The notes under the pieces are model-generated. The model saw only the letters and a list, made by a program, of their open reading frames with translations. It searched no databases and was not told the DNA's origin. Below, piece after piece: positions 1 through 4,780 of a DNA stretch of 7,541 nt. This DNA is from an uncultured Eubacteriales bacterium (GTDB taxonomy: Bacteria > Bacillota > Clostridia > Oscillospirales > Oscillospiraceae). Made by a program: the position numbers and the translations under genes. Location: assembly GCA_900551355.1 (NCBI GenBank), contig URVR01000080.1:1-7541 (forward strand), given 5' to 3'. The number at the start of each line of letters is the position of its first letter. Positions within the stretch are counted from its first letter, which is position 1.

Positions 1-48
1 CGAGATTCCTCTACGTCTCGTGGGCTCGGAGATGTGTATAAGAGACAG
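1..48. other. Nextera i7-side sequencing adapter (not genomic)
   Basis: Synthetic sequence at the left edge. It reads, in order, CGAGAT (last bases of Illumina P7), TCCTCTAC (an 8-base index; its reverse complement GTAGAGGA is the Nextera N712 index read), GTCTCGTGGGCTCGG (Nextera Read 2 primer part) and AGATGTGTATAAGAGACAG (the 19-bp Tn5 mosaic end, 30-48). Genomic sequence starts at 49. The same 48 bases occur inverted at 7494-7541, so the pair looks like terminal inverted repeats of a transposon but is library residue. Any reading frame that enters this stretch is artificial. Confidence 0.98.
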
Positions 49-770
49 GCTCTTTCCATTGTCTCCCAGCCGTCCTTGCCCACGGCGTGGACATGGTGGA
101 AGGGAAAGCCGTTTTTCCGCTCCTCCTCGAAGAAGTCCAGCATGGCCTCGTTCATGTGGCTGGCTCCCAGGCTGCCCCAGAAGGATACCACAACGGGACG
201 CCCGTCGTCAAAGGCCAGCTCCTGCCGGGCCTGCTGCGGCGTTTTCTCGAAGAAGTCCCCCCGCACCGGCGTACCTGTCACCATAATGCGTTCCGGGTGC
301 CGGTAGTGCTGACGGCAGTCCTCAAAGCCCACCATGATGACATCGGCGTACTCCTCCAGCATCCGGGTGGTCAGCCCCGGCACGGAGTTGCTCTCGTGCA
401 CCGCCGTGGGGATATGGGCCTGCGCCGCCGCCTTCACCATGGGATAGCTGGCGTAGCCGCCGGTGCCCACCACCAGGTCGGGCCGGAACTCCCGCAGGAT
501 GGCCCTGGCCGCCGGGCCGGACCGTGCCAGCGCCCCCACGGCGTGGAGGTTGTGGCGCATGGCCTCCGGCTTTATGGAGCGGTGGAAGCTGTTCACCTCC
601 ACGGCGGCATAGTCGTAGCCCGCCTTGGACGCCAGATCCCGCTCCATGCCGTCGGGGGTGCCCACGAACAGCACGGCGGTGTCGGGGTCCCGCTGCCGCA
701 TAAGGCCCGCCAGCGCCAGCGCCGGATTCACATGTCCCGCGGTGCCTCCGCAGGTGAAGATCACTCTCAT
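49..770 (-). CDS. murG: MurG, UDP-GlcNAc:lipid I GlcNAc transferase, 3' end missing
   Basis: MurG adds GlcNAc from UDP-GlcNAc to lipid I at the cytoplasmic face of the membrane, giving lipid II. The visible part is 240 complete codons; the family is usually about 350-370 residues, so the C-terminal third, with most of the UDP-GlcNAc domain, is lost at the contig edge. Visible motifs are the N-terminal glycine loop GGTAGHVNP (residues 8-16), TGGYASYP (103-110), HESNSVPG (125-132, where E. coli and Bacillus have HEQN), TGTPVR (165-170) and FWGSLGAS (197-204), the position of the usual GGSxGA loop that opens the second Rossmann domain. The ATG at 768-770 has GAGGAG at 777-782 with a 6-nt spacer. 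It lies 91 nt downstream of ftsW. Read beyond 49, the frame enters the adapter and gains an artificial tail. Identification is firm; activity cannot be judged from a partial gene. Confidence 0.96.
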
Positions 771-792
771 CGCAAACTCCTCGTGCTATTTT

Positions 793-820
793 TATATACG
801 TTCCGTAATTTTTCTGGAAA
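793..820 (-). promoter_or_regulatory. Weak candidate promoter before murG
   Basis: In the AT-rich ftsW-murG spacer the minus strand carries TATATA (793-798) and, 16 nt upstream, TTTCCA (815-820), which matches four of six -35 consensus bases. It would start a transcript a short distance before the murG Shine-Dalgarno. Both boxes are imperfect and AT-rich spacers often contain such matches, so this is only a possibility. It also overlaps the AT-rich hairpin at 803-829. Confidence 0.2.
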
Positions 821-829
821 AAGATACGG
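803..829 (-). promoter_or_regulatory. AT-rich RNA hairpin in ftsW-murG spacer
   Basis: On the minus strand CCGTA pairs with TACGG and, inside a small internal loop (TC opposite T), TTTTT pairs with AAAAA around a CCAG loop, giving ten base pairs. No T-tract follows, so it is not a classical Rho-independent terminator. It lies about 20 nt upstream of the murG Shine-Dalgarno. The function is unknown. Confidence 0.4.
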
Positions 830-850
830 TTTGTTGTCGGATTTTGCCGT

Positions 851-871
851 GGCGGGGCGTGTTACCCCGCC
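851..871 (-). promoter_or_regulatory. GC hairpin with ftsW stop codon in its loop
   Basis: Perfect 7-bp stem, GGCGGGG against CCCCGCC, with a 7-nt loop that contains the ftsW TAA (862-864). The transcript continues ACGGCAAAATCC, with no T-run, so termination is unlikely. It could slow ribosome release, protect a processed 3' end, or be a by-product of GC-rich sequence. A smaller stem surrounds the ftsL stop in the same way. Confidence 0.45.
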
Positions 872-2067
872 TTCGGTGCGGGTATCTGCCGGGACACGCT
901 GAGCACGATGCCCATTTCCACCAACTGTAGGCACAGGGCTGTGCCGCCGTAGCTGAAGAACGGCAGGGAGATACCGGTGGTGGGCACAAAGCCGGACACC
1001 ACCGCGATATTCAGGAAGGTCTGCAGCGCCAGATGGGTCATGATGCCCACCACCAGCAGCGCGCCGAACCGGTCGCGGGCGTGGAGGGCGATCCAGAAGC
1101 CCCGCAGGATCAGCAGGGCGAAGATCAGCATGATGACGCAGGCGCCGATCAGCCCCAGCTCCTCACACACCACGGAGAAGATGAAGTCGTTGTACTGCTC
1201 CGGCAGGTACAGGAATTTCTGGCGGCTGCGGCCGAAGCCCACGCCCAGCAGGCCGCCGGAGCCAATGGTGATCAGGCTCTGGGCCAGCTGATAGCCGTCG
1301 CCGGAGTAGTCCAGCCACGGGTCATGCCACATGGCGATGCGGGCCGCGCCGTACTTGATGATACCCTTTTCCGCCAGCTTGATAAACAGGAAGCCCAGGG
1401 CGGCCACGCCGCCCACGCCGGCGGCCACCAGCCAGCCCTGAATGCCGCCCACGATCATCAGCACCGCGCCGGTACACAGGATCAGTACCGTGCCGGACAG
1501 GTGGGGCTCCAGCATCATCAGCACGGAGATGACGCCCAGCAGCGCCACATAGGGCAGGATGCCCTGGCGCCACGTCAGCATTTTCTCCTTTTTCTTGGAG
1601 ATGGTGTCGGCGAAGTAGACGATGACCGCCAGCTTGGCGATCTCCGACGGCTGGAACTGGAACACGCCCTGGATGCCCAGCCACCGGGTGGCGTTGTTGG
1701 CGGTGATGGCCAGCGGGTTATGGGGGATGATGACCAGGATCAGCAGGAACAGCGCCAGTCCCACCAGGATCCGGGAGGCGCCGCGCCAGCGCTGGTAGTT
1801 GATCTTGGCCACCACGAACATGGCCGTCAGACCCACTGCGGCAAACAGCGCCTGCCGCTTGAAATAATAGGTGCCGTCCCCGGTGTCGTAGTAGGCGCGG
1901 GGGAAGCTGGCGGAGAACAGCATGATCAGGCCCACCACCGTCAGAAGCACCGTCAGGATCAGGAAGGGCAGGTCCATGGAGCCCTTGGCGGCCTGCTTGT
2001 GCTTCTGCTCCGTCTGGCGCATCCGCTCCTTGGCGGCCTTCTGCGCCCGATATTCCTCCCGGGTCAC
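862..2067 (-). CDS. ftsW: FtsW/SpoVE-type SEDS peptidoglycan glycosyltransferase
   Basis: Integral membrane SEDS enzyme that polymerises lipid II into glycan strands at the division or spore septum, working with a class B PBP. The 401-residue protein starts with about 32 charged, Lys/Gln/Arg-rich cytoplasmic residues, followed by a series of hydrophobic segments as expected for the ten-helix SEDS fold. Family features are the ATRWLGI...FQFQPSEIAKL region (126-146), EPHLSGT (187-193, a variant of QPDLGT that I associate with clostridial FtsW), GFGRSRQKFLYLPEQYNDFIF (277-297) and EELGLIG (302-308), then PTTGISLPFFSYGGT near the C-terminus (362-376). Asp294 in NDFIF fits the catalytic Asp of the family by position. 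The start is GTG with a strong Shine-Dalgarno. Beside a SpoVD-like PBP it could be called SpoVE; sequence alone does not separate a vegetative from a sporulation role. MurD, usually encoded upstream, is missing. Confidence 0.95.
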   Translation of the reverse strand: MTREEYRAQKAAKERMRQTEQKHKQAAKGSMDLPFLILTVLLTVVGLIMLFSASFPRAYYDTGDGTYYFKRQALFAAVGLTAMFVVAKINYQRWRGASRILVGLALFLLILVIIPHNPLAITANNATRWLGIQGVFQFQPSEIAKLAVIVYFADTISKKKEKMLTWRQGILPYVALLGVISVLMMLEPHLSGTVLILCTGAVLMIVGGIQGWLVAAGVGGVAALGFLFIKLAEKGIIKYGAARIAMWHDPWLDYSGDGYQLAQSLITIGSGGLLGVGFGRSRQKFLYLPEQYNDFIFSVVCEELGLIGACVIMLIFALLILRGFWIALHARDRFGALLVVGIMTHLALQTFLNIAVVSGFVPTTGISLPFFSYGGTALCLQLVEMGIVLSVSRQIPAPKAG

Positions 2068-2074
2068 GGCTGTC

Positions 2075-2080
2075 CCTCCT
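2075..2080 (-). promoter_or_regulatory. Ribosome binding site fixing the ftsW GTG start
   Basis: The minus strand reads AAAGGAGGG; the AGGAGG core lies 7 nt before the GTG at 2065-2067. No better-placed ATG is near, and the first in-frame ATG (residue 16) would remove part of the charged leader, so the GTG start is preferred. Confidence 0.85.
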
Positions 2081-2110
2081 TTCCCATATTCTGTAAGTCA
2101 GATAATGCCC

Positions 2111-2159
2111 TGATGAAGTACATCATGAACGAAAAAACGCTTCAGCATGCATTTCATCA
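2111..2159 (-). promoter_or_regulatory. Long imperfect hairpin in mraY-ftsW spacer
   Basis: The minus strand can fold into one nearly symmetrical stem: TGATGAA with TTCATCA (7 bp), an A/C mismatch, TGCAT with ATGTA (5 bp, one G-U), a 2x2 internal loop, TGAA with TTCA, a bulged G, CG with CG, and a six-T loop. That is 18 pairs in 49 nt. It occupies the middle of a 113-nt AT-rich spacer where murD would sit in the Bacillus order. No T-tract follows the stem, and no convincing promoter or small gene was found in the spacer. Confidence 0.5.
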
Positions 2160-2180
2160 TGTATGCGATCCTGTATTTTC

Positions 2181-3179
2181 TCAGAAGCTGAAGCGCTGGT
2201 ACACGGCGAAGTAGGCCAGCAGGCAGAACAGCGCGCTGACGGTGGAGAACACCGCCACGATCTTTGTCTCCTTCCAGCCGCACATCTCGAAGTGGTGGTG
2301 CAGCGGCGCCATTTTGAAAATACGCTTGCCGTGGGTGAGTTTGAAGTACGTCACCTGGATGATGTCGGACAGCGTCTCGCAGATGTAGACGATGCCCACC
2401 AGCAGCAGCACCAGCGGCATGTCGTAGGCGAAGGCCAGCGCCGCCACCGCGCCGCCCAGAAACAGGGAGCCGGTGTCGCCCATGAACACCCTGGCGGGGT
2501 AGTGGTTATACAGCAGGAAGCCGCACAGGCCGCCGGCCATGGCGGCGGCGAAGGTGCCCAGCTGGGCAAAGCCCGGCCAGACCACGGCCATGACCGCGAA
2601 GAACACCGCCACCGGCAGCGTTACGCTGGAGCTGAGACCGTCCAGCCCGTCGGTGATGTTGACGGCGTTGACGGTGCCCACGATGACGAAGGCGGCGAAG
2701 ATGAGGTACACCGTCCACGGCAGCACGAGATGGGTGTTCCAGAACGGGATGTACAGATTGGGACTGAGCATCCCCTCGTACCGCATGAGGCACAGGAACG
2801 CCACCGCCGCTGCCAGCTGCAGCACAAACTTCTGCAGCGCCGTCAGGCCGGTGTTGTGGTGGTGCTTCACCTTCTGATAGTCGTCGATGTAGCCGATGAG
2901 GCCGAACACCAGCGCGAACAGATAGACGTACAGGTGGACGAACTCGCCCGCCATCATCCGCCGCCAGCCCAGCACCACGATGGTCAGGCCGATGCCGATG
3001 ATGAACATCAGACCGCCCATGGTGGGGGTGCCCTGCTTGGTCATGTGCCAGGTGGGGCCGATCTCCTTGATGGACTGGCCGGCCTTCAGCCGCACCAGCG
3101 CCGGGATCAGCAGTTTGCCCGCGATGGCGGTGACGATAAAGCTGACCACTGCCGGCAGCACGATCTCCATGATTCCCAT
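2181..3179 (-). CDS. mraY: MraY, phospho-MurNAc-pentapeptide transferase
   Basis: Membrane enzyme that transfers phospho-MurNAc-pentapeptide from UDP to undecaprenyl phosphate, making lipid I and UMP; Mg2+ dependent. The 332-residue product has the family's usual length and a polytopic hydrophobic profile. Diagnostic motifs in order are GPTWHMTKQGTPTMGG (41-56), the first Asp pair with nucleophile region IDDYQKVK (98-105, Asp99/Asp100), NTGLTALQK (109-117), NAVNITDGLDGL (171-182), FMGDTGSLFLGG (232-243, metal-binding Asp235) and LHHHFE (293-298). All expected active-site residues appear present. The ATG at 3177-3179 has AAGGAG 9 nt upstream; the second Met (residue 4) would lie too far from it. 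It follows murE by 53 nt, the shortest gap here. The reading frame is intact and nothing suggests pseudogenisation. Confidence 0.98.
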   Translation of the reverse strand: MGIMEIVLPAVVSFIVTAIAGKLLIPALVRLKAGQSIKEIGPTWHMTKQGTPTMGGLMFIIGIGLTIVVLGWRRMMAGEFVHLYVYLFALVFGLIGYIDDYQKVKHHHNTGLTALQKFVLQLAAAVAFLCLMRYEGMLSPNLYIPFWNTHLVLPWTVYLIFAAFVIVGTVNAVNITDGLDGLSSSVTLPVAVFFAVMAVVWPGFAQLGTFAAAMAGGLCGFLLYNHYPARVFMGDTGSLFLGGAVAALAFAYDMPLVLLLVGIVYICETLSDIIQVTYFKLTHGKRIFKMAPLHHHFEMCGWKETKIVAVFSTVSALFCLLAYFAVYQRFSF

Positions 3180-3188
3180 AATGCTTCG

Positions 3189-3194
3189 CTCCTT
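3189..3194 (-). promoter_or_regulatory. mraY ribosome binding site, one base from a hairpin
   Basis: AAGGAG, 9 nt before the mraY ATG. The 9-bp GC hairpin at 3196-3218 ends one base upstream of it, so folding or unfolding of that stem could affect ribosome access. This is a spatial observation; no regulator is visible. Confidence 0.75.
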
Positions 3195-3195
3195 C

Positions 3196-3218
3196 CCGCC
3201 GGGGACGGGCCCCGGCGG
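3196..3218 (-). promoter_or_regulatory. Perfect 9-bp GC hairpin between murE and mraY
   Basis: CCGCCGGGG pairs fully with CCCCGGCGG around a 5-nt loop (CCCGT on the minus strand). The stem is entirely G-C. It lies between the murE stop (3233-3235) and the mraY Shine-Dalgarno and is followed by GAAGGAG instead of a T-tract, so it is not a standard terminator. Plausible roles are an mRNA processing or stability element, or a block that couples mraY translation to upstream ribosomes. Confidence 0.6.
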
Positions 3219-3232
3219 CTCTCTTTGATCTG

Positions 3233-4678
3233 TTAATGCTTCAGGTAGTCCGCCACGATGACCCGCTCATCCATGGGATAGTGGACGTGGTTGATCTCCT
3301 GATAGTCCTCGTGACCCTTGCCGGCCAGAATGATAACGTCGCCGGGCCGGGCGTGATCCATGGCGTAGTGGATGGCCTCCACCCGGTCGGGGATGGCCAC
3401 ATAGGGGGTGTCGGTATCCCGCATGCCCGCCAGAATATCGTCGATGATGGCCTGCGGATCCTCGGTGCGGGGGTTGTCGCTGGTGACGATGACGAAGTCC
3501 GCCAGCCGGGCGGCGATACCGCCCATGACGGGGCGCTTCATCTTATCCCGGTCGCCGCCGCAGCCGAACAGCACCACGGTGCGGCCCTTGGCGAAGCCGT
3601 TCACCGATTCCAGCACGTTTTCCAGTGCGTCGGGCTTGTGGGAGTAGTCGTTGAGGATGGTGTAGTCCCTGCCGGGGGTGGGGATGATCTCCATGCGGCC
3701 CTTGACGCCGTGGTTCCGGGCCAGCGCGTCGGCACACTCCGTCAGCGGCACGCCCAGGTTCCAGCAGCAGGCCATGGCATCCAGCGTATTATATACCGTG
3801 AACTGGGCGGGAATACCTACCTGTACATGGGCCCATTCCGTATCCGCCTCGGCATCGAAGGACACGCTGCCGGGGTGGAGCTGCACGGACTTGGCCTTCA
3901 GATCCGCGTCGGCGTGGATGGCGTAGGAGAACAGCCGGGGGCACTTGGCGTTTTGCAGCAGCCGCCGGTGCCACGGGTCGTCGGCGTTGTAGATGCCCAC
4001 GTCGCAGCGGTCGAAGAGGATGGCCTTGGCGTCGCAATATTCCTCCATGGTGTGGTGGAAGTCCAGGTGATCCTGACTGAGGTTGGTAAAGATGCCCACG
4101 GCGAAGCGGATGCCGTAGACCCGGTCCAGCACCAGCGCGTGGGAGGACACCTCCATGACCACATGGGTGCAGCCGGCGTCGGACATCTGCCGCAGCAGCT
4201 TTTGCAGCTCGAAGGACTCCGGCGTGGTGCGCTCCGTGTGGAGCACCTCACTGCCGATCATGTTCTGGATGGTGCCGATGAGCCCCACCCTGGCGCCGGC
4301 CTTCTGCTCCAGAATGCTCTTGATGAGGTAGGTGGAGGTGGTCTTGCCGCTGGTGCCGGTGACGCCGATCATGGTCAGCTCCCGGGAGGGGTGGTCGAAC
4401 CAATTACAGCCGATGACCGCCAGCGCCCGGCGGGAGTCCTCCACCACCACATAGGGGATATCGGCCTCCGGCGCATGCTGGCAGACGACACAGGCCGCGC
4501 CTTTGTCGTGAGCCATGGGGATATATCTGTGACCGTCCGTCTCCGCGCCGGCGATGGCCACGAACAGGCTGCCCGGCTTGGCCTGGCGGGAGTCGTAGCA
4601 GACATCGGTGATGTCGGCGTTCAGGTCGGCATTGGTATCGAGAATGGTCAGATCCTTCAGAATTTCGCTGAGTTTCAT
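3233..4678 (-). CDS. murE: MurE, UDP-MurNAc-tripeptide synthetase (meso-DAP type)
   Basis: Cytoplasmic ATP-dependent ligase that adds the third stem-peptide residue to UDP-MurNAc-L-Ala-D-Glu. The 481-residue protein has the three Mur ligase domains at normal length. Seen are the N-terminal YDSRQAKPGSLFVA (28-41), the P-loop GTSGKTT (108-114), TTPES (151-155), EVSSHAL (176-182), DHLDFH (203-208), the Lys in YCDAKAILF (Lys218) that corresponds to the family's carbamylated lysine, NDYSHKPDAL (343-352, usually DYAHTPD), and GKGHE (453-457). DNPR (401-404) is the signature of meso-diaminopimelate-adding MurE; lysine-adding enzymes differ there. The ATG at 4676-4678 has AAGGAG at 4687-4692 with an 8-nt spacer. 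The 102-nt gap upstream contains a likely promoter, so murE and the genes after it may be transcribed separately from spoVD. The DAP assignment follows the known motif rule and is strong but not proof. Confidence 0.97.
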   Translation of the reverse strand: MKLSEILKDLTILDTNADLNADITDVCYDSRQAKPGSLFVAIAGAETDGHRYIPMAHDKGAACVVCQHAPEADIPYVVVEDSRRALAVIGCNWFDHPSRELTMIGVTGTSGKTTSTYLIKSILEQKAGARVGLIGTIQNMIGSEVLHTERTTPESFELQKLLRQMSDAGCTHVVMEVSSHALVLDRVYGIRFAVGIFTNLSQDHLDFHHTMEEYCDAKAILFDRCDVGIYNADDPWHRRLLQNAKCPRLFSYAIHADADLKAKSVQLHPGSVSFDAEADTEWAHVQVGIPAQFTVYNTLDAMACCWNLGVPLTECADALARNHGVKGRMEIIPTPGRDYTILNDYSHKPDALENVLESVNGFAKGRTVVLFGCGGDRDKMKRPVMGGIAARLADFVIVTSDNPRTEDPQAIIDDILAGMRDTDTPYVAIPDRVEAIHYAMDHARPGDVIILAGKGHEDYQEINHVHYPMDERVIVADYLKH

Positions 4679-4712
4679 ACAAACGTCTCCTTTGCAGCAG
4701 ATTTTCGCCTCT

Positions 4713-4741
4713 ATTATAGCAGGCAGAATTTGCGCAGAAAA
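4713..4741 (-). promoter_or_regulatory. Extended -10 SigA-type promoter upstream of murE
   Basis: In the spoVD-murE spacer the minus strand reads TGCTATAAT: a perfect TATAAT -10 (4713-4718) with the TGn extension (4719-4721). A poor -35, TTTTCT (4736-4741), lies 17 nt upstream, which is normal for extended -10 promoters. Initiation about 7 nt downstream, near 4706, would give a leader of about 28 nt carrying the AAGGAG. It would drive murE-mraY-ftsW-murG independently of the ftsL promoter. No operator or terminator was recognised beside it. Confidence 0.65.
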
Positions 4742-4780
4742 GGGAAATCTGTGCGGTTCTCTGGGAAAATCGTGGGGCGG

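Noticed and set aside
2110..2181. A promoter in the mraY-ftsW spacer
   Set aside because: Only partial -10 matches such as CATTAT and CAGAAT with no usable -35 at normal spacing; expected by chance in AT-rich sequence.
2098..2283. A 61-residue minus-strand frame covering the mraY end and the mraY-ftsW spacer, including a possible 20-residue peptide beginning MMKCMLKRFF
   Set aside because: It overlaps mraY out of frame, has no Shine-Dalgarno before the internal ATGs, and the spacer part is explained by the hairpin at 2111-2159.
3196..3218. Rho-independent terminator between murE and mraY
   Set aside because: The stem is strong, but the transcript continues GAAGGAG without any T-tract, and mraY follows at once.
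1033..3236. Long plus-strand frames opposite ftsW and mraY, rich in His, Gln, Asp and Gly
   Set aside because: They mirror the hydrophobic codons of membrane proteins in the aligned antisense frame; no family resemblance and no independent ribosome binding context that outweighs the sense genes.
4731..4762. A hairpin in the spoVD-murE spacer (GCACAGA against TCTGCGC)
   Set aside because: Six pairs with an A/C mismatch and a 9-nt loop, no T-tract, and it overlaps the better-supported promoter; too weak to list as a feature.
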